DNA from: Saccharothrix tamanrassetensis
GTDB taxonomy: Bacteria; Actinomycetota; Actinomycetes; Mycobacteriales; Pseudonocardiaceae
Direction of reading: 5' to 3'
Assembly: GCF_014203665.1 (NCBI RefSeq)
Contig: NZ_JACHJN010000001.1
Span: 868,001-932,000, forward strand
DNA length: 64,000 nt
Shown here: piece after piece, positions 54,505 through 63,885 of the stretch
How the letters are laid out: each line of letters begins with the position of its first letter
How positions within the stretch are numbered: the first letter of the stretch is position 1
Translations under genes and position numbers: made by a program
The notes under the pieces: model-generated
The model's input: only the letters and a program-made list of their open reading frames with translations
Told to the model about the DNA's origin: nothing
Databases searched by the model: none

Positions 54505-57174
54505 ATGGGCCGGGTGACCGGATTCGTGGAACAGCTGCGGGCCTCGGTGGACGGGGACGTGCTCGCCGACCCGACCGCCCGGGCCCTGTACTCGACCGAC
54601 GCCTCGAACTACCGGCACGTGCCGCTGGTCGTGGTGCGCCCCCGGTCGCCGGCAGCCGTGGTGTCGGCGGTCCAGGTGGCGGTGGCGTTCGACGTGCCGA
54701 TCACCAACCGGGGCGCGGGCACCAGCATCGCCGGGAACTCGGCCGGGTCCGGCCTGGTGATCGACTTCGCCAGGTACCTGGACCGGGTGGTCTCGATCGA
54801 CCCGGTGGAACGGGTCGCGGTCGTGCAGCCCGGCGTGGTGCTGGACCGGCTCAACGACGCCGCCCGGTCACACGGGCTCCTGTTCGGCCCGGACCCGTCG
54901 ACGCACTCCCGGTGCACGATCGGCGGGATGATCGGCAACGACGCGTGCGGCTCGCACTCCGTGGCGTGGGGCAAGACCAGTGACAACGTGGTGGCGCTGG
55001 ACGTGCTGCTGCCGGACGGGCGCCGGTTCGACACCCGCACTCCCCCGGCGCTCGACCTGCCCGACGTGGACCCCGCGTGGTTCCCGTCGCTGGACCGCCG
55101 GGTGTCGGGCTACCGGCTGGACGCGCTGCCGGACCTGGCGCGGGCGCTGGTCGGCACCGAGGGCACCTGCGTGACGGTGCTGGGCGCGTCGCTGCGGCTC
55201 GTGGAGGCCCCGGAGCGGCGCGTGCTGGCGGTCCTGGGGTTCGACGGCCCGTACGACGCGGCGGACCGGGCCGCCGAGGTGCGGCAGCTGGACGTGCTGG
55301 CGGTGGAGGGCATCAACGCGTCGCTGGCGGATGCGGCCGGTTCGCGGGCGCTGCTGCCGCGCGGCGTGAGCTGGCTGTTCGTGGAGACGGCGGACGAGGC
55401 GGTGGCGCGGCTGGCCGCGTCGCTCGCCCCGCACTCGGTGGTGGTGACCGATCCGGCGCGGCAGCGGGCGCTGTGGCGGGTGCGGGAGGACGGCGCGGGG
55501 TTGGCGACCCGGATGGCCGACGGCGGCGAGGCGTGGGCCGGCTGGGAGGACGCGGCCGTGCCGCCGGAGAAGCTGGGGGCGTACCTGCGCGAGTTCGACG
55601 CGCTGCTGACCGGGCACGGGCGGCGTGGCGTGACCTACGGGCACTTCGGCGAGGGCTGCCTGCACGTGCGCATCGACTTCGACCTGCGCGCCGGGTACCG
55701 GTCGTTCCTGGAGGACGCGGCGGACCTCGTGGTGGCGCACGGCGGTTCGCTGTCCGGTGAGCACGGGGACGGGCAGGCGAGGTCCGAGCTGCTGCCGCGG
55801 ATGTACCCGCCGGCGGCCATGCGCGCGTTCGGCCGGTTCAAGGCGGCGTTCGACCCGGAGAACCGGATGAACCCCGGCCGGATCGTGGACCCGTTGCCGC
55901 TGGACGAGGACCTGCGGGTGGTGATCGCGCCGCCGACGATCCCGACCCGGGCGAAGCTGGCGCTGCACGCCGACCGCGGTGACCTGGCGGCGGCGACGCG
56001 GCGGTGCGTGGGCGTCGGGAAGTGCCTGAACACCTCCGGTGGGGTGATGTGCCCGAGCTACCGGGTGACGCGGGAGGAGAAGCACTCGACGCGCGGGCGG
56101 GCGCGACTGCTGTTCGAGATGCTCAACGGGCAGGTCGTGCGGGACGGGTGGCGCTCTGCCGAAGTGCGGGATGCGCTGGACCTGTGCCTGGGCTGCAAGG
56201 GGTGCAAGCGCGACTGCCCGGTGGACGTCGACATGGCCACGTACAAGGCGGAGTTCCTGCACCACCACTACCGACGCCGTGTCCGGCCGCTGTCGCACTA
56301 CTCGATGGGGTGGTTGCCGCTGTGGTTGCGGCTACGGCTGGTCAACCGGGTCACGTCGCGGTTCGGGCGGTTCGCCGGGGTGACGGCGGAGCGGCCGTTG
56401 CCCACGCCCGCGTCCAGGACGTTCCAGCGGACGTTCACCGGTGGGGGCGCGGGCGACCGGGTGCTGCTGTTCCCGGACACCTTCACGAACTACTTCGAGC
56501 CTGTCGTCGGCGAGGACGCGGCGGCCGTGCTTTCCGCTGCGGGGCAAGGTGTGGAAGTGCCACGCGCCGCTGTGTGCTGTGGACTGACGTGGTTCTCCAC
56601 CGGGCAGTTGGGGATGGCGCGTCGGGTGATCCGGCGTACGGCGCGGGAGCTGCGGCCGTGGACCCGGGCCGGGGTGCCGGTCGTGGGGCTGGAGCCGAGC
56701 TGTACGGCGTTCCTGCGGTCGGACGCGTTGGAGGTGGCGGGCGACGACCAGGACGTGGTGCGGCTCGCCGAGTCGGTGCGGACGTTCGCCGAACACGTGT
56801 CACCGCTGCTGGAACCCTTGCCGGTCAACGGTTCCGCGGTGGTCCAGCCGCACTGCCACCAGTATGCCGAGACCGGTCTCGGCGCTGACCGGGAGTTGCT
56901 GGAACGGGTCGGGGTGACGGCGTCGGTGCTGGAGGGGTGCTGCGGGCTGGCCGGGAACTTCGGGTTCGAGAAGGGCCACTACGACGTGTCGATGGCGGTG
57001 GCGGAACAGGCCCTGCTGCCGGCGGTCCGTGCCGCGTCACCGGACACGGCGGTGGTGGCGGACGGGTTCAGCTGCCGGACCCAGGTGCGGCAGGGGTCGT
57101 CCGCCGAGCCGGTGCACACGGCGACGCTGGTGGCCCGGTCGCTGGGCGTCGGGCCTAGCGGGTCTGCTCGGTGA
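54505..57174 (+). CDS. FAD-binding and Fe-S oxidoreductase (D-lactate dehydrogenase-like)
   Basis: The 889-residue protein fuses a VAO-type FAD-binding domain (about 40-220; [30 protein letters not shown]), an FAD-linked C-terminal domain, two [4Fe-4S] motifs (CVGVGKC with MCPS, about 493-515, and [14 protein letters not shown], about 560-573) and a CCG heterodisulfide-type domain ([22 protein letters not shown]). Such fusions oxidise D-lactate or other 2-hydroxy acids and pass electrons to the membrane chain. The start is the ATG at 54505, with a GTG nine bases on as alternative. It overlaps the convergent cutA by 20 bases. Confidence 0.92.
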   Translation: MGRVTGFVEQLRASVDGDVLADPTARALYSTDASNYRHVPLVVVRPRSPAAVVSAVQVAVAFDVPITNRGAGTSIAGNSAGSGLVIDFARYLDRVVSIDPVERVAVVQPGVVLDRLNDAARSHGLLFGPDPSTHSRCTIGGMIGNDACGSHSVAWGKTSDNVVALDVLLPDGRRFDTRTPPALDLPDVDPAWFPSLDRRVSGYRLDALPDLARALVGTEGTCVTVLGASLRLVEAPERRVLAVLGFDGPYDAADRAAEVRQLDVLAVEGINASLADAAGSRALLPRGVSWLFVETADEAVARLAASLAPHSVVVTDPARQRALWRVREDGAGLATRMADGGEAWAGWEDAAVPPEKLGAYLREFDALLTGHGRRGVTYGHFGEGCLHVRIDFDLRAGYRSFLEDAADLVVAHGGSLSGEHGDGQARSELLPRMYPPAAMRAFGRFKAAFDPENRMNPGRIVDPLPLDEDLRVVIAPPTIPTRAKLALHADRGDLAAATRRCVGVGKCLNTSGGVMCPSYRVTREEKHSTRGRARLLFEMLNGQVVRDGWRSAEVRDALDLCLGCKGCKRDCPVDVDMATYKAEFLHHHYRRRVRPLSHYSMGWLPLWLRLRLVNRVTSRFGRFAGVTAERPLPTPASRTFQRTFTGGGAGDRVLLFPDTFTNYFEPVVGEDAAAVLSAAGQGVEVPRAAVCCGLTWFSTGQLGMARRVIRRTARELRPWTRAGVPVVGLEPSCTAFLRSDALEVAGDDQDVVRLAESVRTFAEHVSPLLEPLPVNGSAVVQPHCHQYAETGLGADRELLERVGVTASVLEGCCGLAGNFGFEKGHYDVSMAVAEQALLPAVRAASPDTAVVADGFSCRTQVRQGSSAEPVHTATLVARSLGVGPSGSAR

Positions 57175-57475
57175 TCCAGGCCAGGTAGTCCGGGTTGCCG
57201 CCGAGAACGGGCAGGGCCAGCACCTCCGGCGTGTCGTAGGTGTGGTCGGCCTTGATGAAGTCGGTCAGCGCGTCCACCCGGTCGTAGGCGGTCTTGATCC
57301 ACAGCTGCCACTCCGGCTCGTCCCGGACCTCGCCCTGCCAGCGGTAGATGCTCCGGACCGGTGCGCCGACCTGCACGCACGCCGCCAACCCGGACTCCAC
57401 GACGGCCCGGGCGAGCGTGGCGGCGGCAGCCTCCGAGTCGGTGGTCGTGATCACCACGACGTGGTTGTCGCTCAT
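57155..57475 (-). CDS. cutA: Divalent-cation tolerance protein CutA
   Basis: The 106-residue protein is a small trimeric protein of the CutA1 family, first linked to copper tolerance but with a role still debated. Family marks are VVVITTTDSEAAAATLARAVVESGLAACVQV (ferredoxin-like core, in part ESGLAACVQV), SIYRWQGEV and the metal or ligand stretch WIKT. It ends inside the convergent oxidoreductase gene. The ATG at 57475 lies 35 bases from the divergent small gene. Confidence 0.95.
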   Translation of the reverse strand: MSDNHVVVITTTDSEAAAATLARAVVESGLAACVQVGAPVRSIYRWQGEVRDEPEWQLWIKTAYDRVDALTDFIKADHTYDTPEVLALPVLGGNPDYLAWITEQTR

Positions 57476-57510
57476 CTTCGCCAGCGTAGCGCCGGACTAT
57501 CCTGGGCAGC

Positions 57511-57690
57511 GTGGACACCGACGAGGCCGTGGCGCTGCTCTCCGACCCGGAGGCCCCGGCGGACGCCCGCTACCAGGCCCACGCCGACCTGGCGGCAGCA
57601 GCGGCGTCCGGCGACGGCGAAGCGGAGGCCGCGTTGCAGTGGCTCCGCTGGAACCGCTCAGACCGCACCGCCTGCGACCGCCCGGAGTGA
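57511..57690 (+). CDS. Short helical protein upstream of the YchJ gene
   Basis: The 59-residue protein is acidic and Ala-rich (VDTDEAVALLSDPEAPADAR, then LAAAAASGDGEAEAALQWL) and probably alpha-helical. It has no domain I recognise. It starts with GTG at 57511, has a strong third-position G/C bias, and ends 5 bases before the YchJ gene, which supports co-translation. Confidence 0.65.
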   Translation: MDTDEAVALLSDPEAPADARYQAHADLAAAAASGDGEAEAALQWLRWNRSDRTACDRPE

Positions 57691-57695
57691 GGGCC

Positions 57696-58067
57696 GTGAC
57701 CACCTGCCCCTGTGGCCTGGGCGAGCCGTACGAGATGTGCTGCGGCGCGTTCCACTCCGGCCTGAAGACCGCTCCGACCGCGGAAACCCTGATGCGATCG
57801 CGGTTCTCGGCGTTCGCCGTCCGCGACGAGGCCTATCTGCTCGGCACCTGGCACCCGACGACCCGCCCGGAACAGCTCGATTTCGACCTCGACCAACAGT
57901 GGACCGGATTGGAGATCCTGGATCGCACGGCCGGCGGCCTGCTCCAGAACACCGGCACCGTCGAATTCCGCGCTCACTACCGGTGGCGGGGGCAGCGTGA
58001 CGTGCTGCACGAGAACAGCAGCTTCGTCCGCGAAGACGGCCGCTGGCTGTACGTCGGCCCGGTGTAG
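57696..58067 (+). CDS. YchJ-family SEC-C zinc-binding protein
   Basis: The 123-residue protein has an N-terminal zinc motif (CPCGLGEPYEMCC; Cys 4, 6, 15 and 16) and an NTF2-like domain with the family motif LMRSRFSAFAVRDEAYLLGTW (in part MRSRFSAF) and RFRAHY-like EFRAHYRW. The family is widespread but has no fixed function. The GTG at 57696 is the start. After it, the 199-base gap to the ANTAR gene holds no gene. Confidence 0.93.
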   Translation: MTTCPCGLGEPYEMCCGAFHSGLKTAPTAETLMRSRFSAFAVRDEAYLLGTWHPTTRPEQLDFDLDQQWTGLEILDRTAGGLLQNTGTVEFRAHYRWRGQRDVLHENSSFVREDGRWLYVGPV

Positions 58068-58249
58068 CGGGCACAGCCGCCCTGCCGGGGAGAACGGGTG
58101 GTGCACTGCCGTCCGCCTTCTCCACCGTCTGCGCGCTTTCGGGCGACGCTGCGGATGTCGGCGGAACACTGCAATCAGCGAGAGGAGTGCGGGAGTGATT
58201 GATTCGCAGCTCCGGCGAAATGCGACAGCCGAACTGTGCGAATTTTGAG

Positions 58250-58268
58250 AGGGGTGTTCAGAACCCCT
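58250..58268 (-). terminator. Weak hairpin at the end of the ANTAR gene
   Basis: AGGGGT and ACCCCT (58250-58255 and 58263-58268) pair around a 7-base loop that spans the stop codon. On the minus strand CTCAAAATT follows. The stem is short, so termination is only possible. Confidence 0.4.
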
Positions 58269-58998
58269 AAGGTCTCCGCACCGAGTCGAGCAGGTTGCGG
58301 GCGACCACGCGCAGCTTGGTGTTGTGCGTCTGCGACTCGTCCACCAGCCGCTGGAACGCCTCCGACGCGGTGATCCCGTGCGCCGCCATGAGCACACCCT
58401 TGGCCTGGTCGATCTCGGCGCGCGACTCCAGCGCGCGCTCCAGGTGCGCGACCAGCTGGTGGGAGCGCTCGTAGCGGCGGAAACCGGTGATCGAAGTGGA
58501 CGCCGCAGTGGTGAACAGCCGCAGCAGGGCCTCGTCGAACGGGTCGAACGCCCACTCCTCGGAGCTGTAGAGGTTCAGCGCGCCCAGCACCGAGTCCTCC
58601 ACCACCAGCGGCGCGGACAGGTAGGCCCGCACGCCGGCCCGCTCCGCCGCCACCGCGAACTCCGGCCACTGCTCCCGCGCGCCCTCGACCGACACCCGCA
58701 CCGGCCGCTGGGTCCGCGACGCCTCCAGGCACGGTCCGTCACCCGCCGCGTACTGGTCGACGTCGATGGAGATCACCTTCTCGTCGGTGGCGGCCGCGGT
58801 GGACGCGCCGTCCGGCCCGACGATGGTGACCGACACGTTCTCCGCGTCCGGGATGACACGGGACGCGGACTCGGCGAGCTGTTGCAGCACCTCGGACAGC
58901 GACTGCTCACCGGCGAGCACGCCGGCCAGCTCCTCCAGTGCCTCGCTGGCCTCGTCCAGTTGCGAGGTGGGCACGCGGTCTTCGATGGTCACCAGCAC
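58267..58998 (-). CDS. GAF and ANTAR domain RNA-binding regulator
   Basis: The 243-residue regulator has an N-terminal GAF sensor domain (about 30-165; DGPCLEASRTQRPVRV, LGALNLYSS) and a C-terminal ANTAR domain (about 185-240; QAKGVLMAAHGITASEAFQRL in part, KLRVVARNLL). ANTAR proteins bind paired hairpins in mRNA leaders and prevent termination. The target is unknown. It starts with GTG at 58998 and diverges from the OmpR-type regulator gene 50 bases away. Confidence 0.93.
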   Translation of the reverse strand: MLVTIEDRVPTSQLDEASEALEELAGVLAGEQSLSEVLQQLAESASRVIPDAENVSVTIVGPDGASTAAATDEKVISIDVDQYAAGDGPCLEASRTQRPVRVSVEGAREQWPEFAVAAERAGVRAYLSAPLVVEDSVLGALNLYSSEEWAFDPFDEALLRLFTTAASTSITGFRRYERSHQLVAHLERALESRAEIDQAKGVLMAAHGITASEAFQRLVDESQTHNTKLRVVARNLLDSVRRP

Positions 58999-59048
58999 TG
59001 TTTACACCGCGCGCGCCATAATCGCCGCTACCGGAAGGGGGTGACCCG

Positions 59049-59726
59049 TTGCGCGTGCTGCTGGTCGAGGATGACGACGGGGTCGCCGACGCCCTGGTGG
59101 AGGCGCTGGAGGCGAACGGCCACCAGCCGGACAGGGTGAGCCGGGGCACGGACGCGCTGCGCCACCACCGGGACTTCGACCTGCTGTTGTTGGACTTGGG
59201 GCTGCCCGACGCGGACGGGTTGGAGGTGCTGCGCAAGATCCGCAAGGTCGCGCAGACCCCGGTCCTGGTGCTCACCGCGCGCGGGGACGAACGGTCCATC
59301 GTGCGCGGGTTGCGGCTCGGCGCGGACGACTACCTGGTCAAGCCGGTGCGGCTGGGCGAGCTGCTGGCCCGGATGGACGCGGTGGCCCGCCGCACCGCGC
59401 GGGTCGGGCCCGCCGACCGCCGGGTCCGGGTCGGCGACGTCGAGATCGACCTGGAAGCCCGCCGGGTGGACGTCGGCGGCGCGGAGATCTCGTTGACCAC
59501 CAAGGAGTTCGACGTACTGGCGGCGCTCGCCGCCCGGCCGGGCACGGCGGTGAGCCGGCAGCAGCTGATGGACGAGGTGTGGGGCGACGCGTACCTGGCC
59601 GTGTCGCGGACGCTGGACGTGCACCTGGCGGGGTTGCGGGCCAAGCTGGCCCGGCCCGGACTGCTCACCACCATCCGCGGCTTCGGCTACCGGCTCGCCC
59701 CGCCCGACGACCGGACCGGGGCCTGA
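59049..59726 (+). CDS. OmpR-family response regulator (TctD-like)
   Basis: The 225-residue regulator has a receiver domain with D49 in LLLLDLGLPD and the Lys in DDYLVKPVR, and a winged-helix DNA-binding domain (ISLTTKEFDVLAAL, TIRGFGYRL). The start is a TTG at 59049, supported by GGAAGGGG upstream and by the exact family N-terminus. It is coupled by overlap to the kinase and TAXI genes, so the three make one operon. Confidence 0.92.
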   Translation: MRVLLVEDDDGVADALVEALEANGHQPDRVSRGTDALRHHRDFDLLLLDLGLPDADGLEVLRKIRKVAQTPVLVLTARGDERSIVRGLRLGADDYLVKPVRLGELLARMDAVARRTARVGPADRRVRVGDVEIDLEARRVDVGGAEISLTTKEFDVLAALAARPGTAVSRQQLMDEVWGDAYLAVSRTLDVHLAGLRAKLARPGLLTTIRGFGYRLAPPDDRTGA

Positions 59727-61084
59727 TGCGCCGCCGCCTCCTGCTCGTGCTGCTGCTGTTCTCCGCCGCCGCGGTGGCCGCGTTCGCCGTGCCGCTGCTG
59801 TCCGCCACCGCCGCCGAGCGCACCCAGCGGTTCGTCATCGACCGCACCGCCGACCTGGACCGGTTCGCCGCGCTCGCCCAGCAGGCCGAGACCACCGGGG
59901 ACAGCGTCGCGCTGGAGGACGAGGTGGCGGCGTACGTCGAGCTGTACGGCGAGCCGGTGGTCGTGGTGGACGCGCGGCGGCGACCGGTGGCGCAGGCCGG
60001 CATCGCCGCCGACGACCCGGCGCTGGCCGACGTGCTGGACGCGGCGCTGCGCAACCAGCCCGTGCCGTCGGTGCAGCCGTTGACGCCGTGGTCGTCCGGG
60101 ACGGTGGTGTTCGCCCGCCCGGTCGGCACCGGCACGCGGGTGGCCGGCGCGGTGGTGCTGCGGGCGTCGGTCGACCGCGCGGCGGCGGACGTGGCACGGC
60201 ACTGGCTGTGGGTGCTCGGCGGGGCGCTGGCGGCCGGGGTCGGTTCGGCGCTGCTGGTGCTGGCGGTGGCCCGGTGGCTGCTGAAACCGTTGGCGGAGTT
60301 GGCGGTCGGTGTCCGTGCGGTCGCTGCCGGTGAGCGGCGGGCGCACGTGCCGGAGCGCAGCGGCCCGCCGGAGGTGCGGGAGCTGTCGGAGTCATTCAAC
60401 CGGATGTCCGACGCGGTGACCGAGGCGGCCGACCAGCAGCGGCGGCTGATCGCGGACACGTCGCACCAGCTGCGCAACCCGATGGCGGCGCTGCGCCTGC
60501 GCATGGACACGCTGGGTGGTCAGGTGAAACCCGAGGGTGTGCGCGCCTACGACGCGGGCGTGGCGGAGATCGAGCGGCTGGAGTCGTTGCTGGACGGGCT
60601 GTTGGCGCTGGCGTCGGCGGAGAGCACGGCGACCGAGGTGGCGGCGGGCGGGCGTGAGCCGGAGCTGTCCGACCTCGGCGCGGTGGTGGCCGACCGGGCG
60701 GACTTCTGGCAGGTGCCGGTGCCGGCCGTGCCGGCGCTCGCGGTGCTGGTGCGGTGCCCGGAGTCGGAGCTGGCGCAGGTGCTGGACGTGCTGCTGGACA
60801 ACGCGATCAAGTACGGGGGTGGTCGGGTGGCGGTGGCCTTGGGCGCGGACCGCTCGGCGGGCGTCGGGTGGGTGCGGGTGTCCGACGACGGCGCGGGCCT
60901 GACCGCCGAGGAACTCCCCCTGGCCACGTCGCGGTTCTGGCGCGGTCGTTCGGACAAGCCGGGCACCGGCCTCGGCCTGGCGATCGCCGACCGGTTGGTG
61001 CGGGCGCGCGGCGGCGCGCTGGAACTGTCCTCTGTGGACGGTCTGGTGGTGCGGGTCGTGCTGCCGCTGGAGCCCGCGCTGTGA
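59726..61084 (+). CDS. TctE-like sensor histidine kinase
   Basis: The 452-residue membrane kinase has two membrane helices (about 5-27 and 161-183) around a periplasmic sensor region of about 130 residues. A HAMP domain (about 184-235), a HisKA domain with H247 in IADTSHQLRNP and a HATPase domain (LDNAIKYGGG, GTGLGLAIADRL) follow. The ATG overlaps the stop of the regulator gene and its own stop overlaps the GTG of the TAXI gene. In TctDE systems a binding protein presents tricarboxylates to the kinase; the same logic is likely here. Confidence 0.92.
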   Translation: MRRRLLLVLLLFSAAAVAAFAVPLLSATAAERTQRFVIDRTADLDRFAALAQQAETTGDSVALEDEVAAYVELYGEPVVVVDARRRPVAQAGIAADDPALADVLDAALRNQPVPSVQPLTPWSSGTVVFARPVGTGTRVAGAVVLRASVDRAAADVARHWLWVLGGALAAGVGSALLVLAVARWLLKPLAELAVGVRAVAAGERRAHVPERSGPPEVRELSESFNRMSDAVTEAADQQRRLIADTSHQLRNPMAALRLRMDTLGGQVKPEGVRAYDAGVAEIERLESLLDGLLALASAESTATEVAAGGREPELSDLGAVVADRADFWQVPVPAVPALAVLVRCPESELAQVLDVLLDNAIKYGGGRVAVALGADRSAGVGWVRVSDDGAGLTAEELPLATSRFWRGRSDKPGTGLGLAIADRLVRARGGALELSSVDGLVVRVVLPLEPAL

Positions 61085-61980
61085 ACCGCCGGATGTTCCT
61101 GCTGGGCCTGCTGGGCCTGCCGGCCGCCGCCGGGTGCACGTCCGGTCCGCCGGACGGCGAACTGCGCATCGCCGCGGGCGAGCAGGGCGGCTTGTACTAC
61201 GACTTCGCCACCCTGCTCGCCGCCCAACTCGACCCCGAGCTGCGCGGTCGGGTCGTGGAGACGCAGGGCAGCCTGTCGAACCTGGAGCTGCTGCGGTCCG
61301 GTGAGGCGCGAGTGGCGCTGACCCTCGCCGACGCCGCCCGGATCGCCGACCCCGCGCTGGAACTGCGCGCGCTGGGCCGCGTGTACGAGAACTACCTCCA
61401 GCTCGTCGTCCGGGCCGACGACCCGGCGCGGCACGTGGCGGACCTCGCCGGCCGGACCGTCTCGTTGGGCGCGGCCGGTTCCGGTGCCTCGCTGTCCGGC
61501 GAGCGGATGCTCGTCACGGCCGGGCTGGAGCACTCGGTGCGGGTGGCGCACCTGCGGCTCGCCGAGGCCGCGCAGGCGTTGGTGGAACGGCGGATCGACG
61601 CCCTGCTGTGGTCCGGCGGGGTGCCGACCCCGGTCCTGTCGCGACTCGACCGCATCCGCCTGCTGCCGCTGGCCGAACTGCTCGGCGGCCTGCGGGCCGC
61701 CCACGGCTCGGTGTACGAACAGGTGCCGGTACCGGCCGGGGTCTACGGCGCGACGCGCGAGATTCCCACCATCGGGGTGGCGAACCTGTTGGTGTGCCGG
61801 GCATCCCTGCCGGACGAGGTGGCGGCGGCGGTGACCCGGACCCTGGTGTCCAAGGCGGCGGCGCTGGTGCCCGAGCAGACGCTCGGCACCCAGTTCCTGG
61901 ACGTGCGCAGCCTCATCGGCACCGCCGACCTGCCCCTGCACCCCGGCGCCGCGGCCGCCTACCGCGACCTGCACGGCTAG
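61081..61980 (+). CDS. TAXI-family solute-binding lipoprotein
   Basis: The 299-residue protein belongs to the TAXI family of TRAP transporter binding proteins. The signal has a lipobox Cys at residue 19 (LPAAAGC), so it is anchored outside the membrane. The family marks are LRIAAGEQGGLYYDFATLLA in part, VALTLADAARIAD and IPTIGVANLLVC. No TRAP membrane subunit is encoded nearby, and the gene is translationally coupled to the kinase, which points to a sensing role. The ligand is probably a carboxylate. Confidence 0.9.
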   Translation: MNRRMFLLGLLGLPAAAGCTSGPPDGELRIAAGEQGGLYYDFATLLAAQLDPELRGRVVETQGSLSNLELLRSGEARVALTLADAARIADPALELRALGRVYENYLQLVVRADDPARHVADLAGRTVSLGAAGSGASLSGERMLVTAGLEHSVRVAHLRLAEAAQALVERRIDALLWSGGVPTPVLSRLDRIRLLPLAELLGGLRAAHGSVYEQVPVPAGVYGATREIPTIGVANLLVCRASLPDEVAAAVTRTLVSKAAALVPEQTLGTQFLDVRSLIGTADLPLHPGAAAAYRDLHG

Positions 61981-62549
61981 AGGTTGCCGGTGTAGGCGTC
62001 CCGGAGCCAGGCGAGTGTCTCGTCGTCGATGTCGTCCGCGCTGGCGATCGGGATGCGGACGGTGATCGCGTTGTTGCCGAGGGAGTACGCGCCCTCCAGC
62101 CGTCCGGTGGGTTCGTGACCCGCGAGGCGCAGGCCGAGGTCGACCCGGGCGCGGGTGGTGGCCTTGACGATCGCGAAGGTGCGGCGCGGGGAGACCAGGG
62201 CGACGTAGGTCTTGCGGGCCTGGACGCGCATCGGGCCGAGCAGGGCGGCCTCGGCCAGCAGCCGTTCCAGGATCGGGCGCAGCTCCGGCCGGTCGGCGTA
62301 CTGCCGGTCGACGAGTTCGTCGGAACTGGCGGCCATGAACTCCGGATAGCCGAACCGCTCCATCAGCAGCAGCATCTGGGCGTACCCGGTGACCTCGCGT
62401 TCTTTGAGCCACGAGCGCAGCTCGACCTCGGTGTCGATCCCCGACTCCAGCACCCGCCGGTTCCACTCGGGCACCCCTTCCCCGGTGCTGCGCCGCAGCA
62501 GGCCCGCCGACCAGTCGACCATCTCGCGCCAGCTCTTCAACTCGGGCAT
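61977..62549 (-). CDS. DUF4287/DUF5655 protein
   Basis: The 190-residue protein has an N-terminal DUF4287-like part (WREMVDWSAGLLRRSTGEGV, then LRSWLKEREVTGYAQMLLLM, each in part) and a C-terminal DUF5655-like part (RVQARKTYVALVSPRRTFAI, TRARVDLGLRL). The molecular role is unknown; DUF5655 relates to uncharacterised endonuclease-like folds. The ATG at 62549 is preferred, with one at 62558 as alternative. It shares the four bases CTAG with the stop of the convergent TAXI gene. Confidence 0.85.
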   Translation of the reverse strand: MPELKSWREMVDWSAGLLRRSTGEGVPEWNRRVLESGIDTEVELRSWLKEREVTGYAQMLLLMERFGYPEFMAASSDELVDRQYADRPELRPILERLLAEAALLGPMRVQARKTYVALVSPRRTFAIVKATTRARVDLGLRLAGHEPTGRLEGAYSLGNNAITVRIPIASADDIDDETLAWLRDAYTGNL

Positions 62550-62919
62550 GGGCGACATCCTGCCGCGTCGGACCGGAGGGCGCGCGAGAAGCGACACGCC
62601 CGGCGCACGGCTGCGGCGACTCGACGCGCGGCAGTGGCGGATCACTGGTTTGATCTTCCGGCGCAGCCGTGCGGGAACGGCCACACGGCCGGTTTCCGTG
62701 CTCGTGGCGAGAGCGCGGGTCGTCGACTTCGCGCTCACCGGAGCGGCCGAGAGATCCCTCGACAGGACGACTCGGACCGCACCGGGTACCGCGCGGAACC
62801 CGACGACCCGCCTCCGGCGCGGTCCCCGGCCGAAGATCCGCCCGTGGTGCTCGCCCGCGGCGAGAGCCGCCTCGGCGACGAGCGAGCCGCGAGCCACCGT
62901 GACGCGCACCGAGCCGCCG
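62550..62919 (-). other. Unexplained 370-bp stretch with an open minus-strand frame
   Basis: A minus-strand frame stays open across the whole gap and reaches the DUF4287/DUF5655 gene. A GTG at 62909, 11 bases after the VWA stop, starts VRVTVARGSLVAEAALAAG, and third positions are about 85% G or C. I recognise no family in it. It may be a small gene, a decayed gene or an N-terminal extension of the downstream protein. Coding status is uncertain. Confidence 0.35.
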
Positions 62920-63885
62920 CTAGGGCAGGCGTTGGCCGACCACCAGCGCACCCGCCACCGCGAACAACCCGAGCAGGGTTCCCAGCACCACCCAGGGTCG
63001 ACTGGCATCGGCCTGCTTCTTCTCGTAGCCGATCTGCTCGCCCAGCGTGTCGTACACCCGCCGCAGCTCCTCGGCGCTCGCCGCCTTGAAGAACTCGCCG
63101 CCGGACAGCTTCGCGATCTCCTTCATCGAGTCGTCGTCCACCGGCACCTCCTGCCGGCGGCCCTCGATCTCGACCATGCCGTCCTCGGTGCCGAACGAGA
63201 TCGTGGAGATCGGGATGCCGGCCTTCTTCGCGTCCTCCGCCGCGTCGAACGCCCGCCGCGTGCCGACCGTCTCCTTGCCGTCCGTCATCAGCACGACCCG
63301 CGCGGGAGGTGGTCCGTCCGCGCCGCCGACCACCTTGCCGAACGAGTCGATCGCCGCCAGAGCCGCCACGATGGCGTCGCCGGTCGCGGTGGACTGGGCC
63401 AGTTTCAGCCCGTCGATGCTCTGCGTGACGGCTCCGCGGTCCGTGGTCGGCGCGACGAGCACGGTCGCCGAGCCCGCGAACGAGATCAGCCCCAGGTTGA
63501 TGCCAGGTGTCAGACCGTCCGCGAACGACTTCGCCGCCACCTGGGCCGCCTCCAACCGGGACGGCTGCACGTCGGTCGCCTTCATGGACAGCGACGTGTC
63601 GATCACCAGCATGACGGTCGCCCGGTTGCGCGGCACCTTCTGCTCGGCCGTCGGGCCGGCCAGCGCCACGGTCAGCAGGATGAACGCCACCAGCAGCACC
63701 GCCGCCGGCACGTGCCGCCACCAGCCCTGCTTCTTGGGCGCGACCTTCTCCAGCATGGACAGGTTGGCGAACCGCAGCATCCGCTTGCGCAGCACGCGCT
63801 GCATCACCACGTAGAACACCGCGACCGCCGCCACGGCGAGCAGCAGCAGGAACCACCACGGCGCGGTGAAACCCGACAGGCTCAT
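62920..63885 (-). CDS. BatA-like VWA domain membrane protein
   Basis: The 321-residue protein has two N-terminal membrane helices (about 10-28 and 58-76), a VWA domain with the metal site VIDTSLSM and a conserved MTDGKET loop, and a C-terminal helix (WVVLGTLLGLFAVAGALVVG). This is the Rv1481/BatA arrangement of MoxR-associated operons that act in envelope protein maturation or stress. The ATG overlaps the stop of the DUF58 gene, so both belong to the MoxR operon that continues beyond the window. Confidence 0.94.
   Translation of the reverse strand: MSLSGFTAPWWFLLLLAVAAVAVFYVVMQRVLRKRMLRFANLSMLEKVAPKKQGWWRHVPAAVLLVAFILLTVALAGPTAEQKVPRNRATVMLVIDTSLSMKATDVQPSRLEAAQVAAKSFADGLTPGINLGLISFAGSATVLVAPTTDRGAVTQSIDGLKLAQSTATGDAIVAALAAIDSFGKVVGGADGPPPARVVLMTDGKETVGTRRAFDAAEDAKKAGIPISTISFGTEDGMVEIEGRRQEVPVDDDSMKEIAKLSGGEFFKAASAEELRRVYDTLGEQIGYEKKQADASRPWVVLGTLLGLFAVAGALVVGQRLP

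Noticed and set aside
62669..62902. Plus-strand 77-codon frame in the VWA to DUF4287 gap
   Set aside because: It is Arg/Pro-rich and has no ribosome site; the minus-strand frame has the better coding bias.
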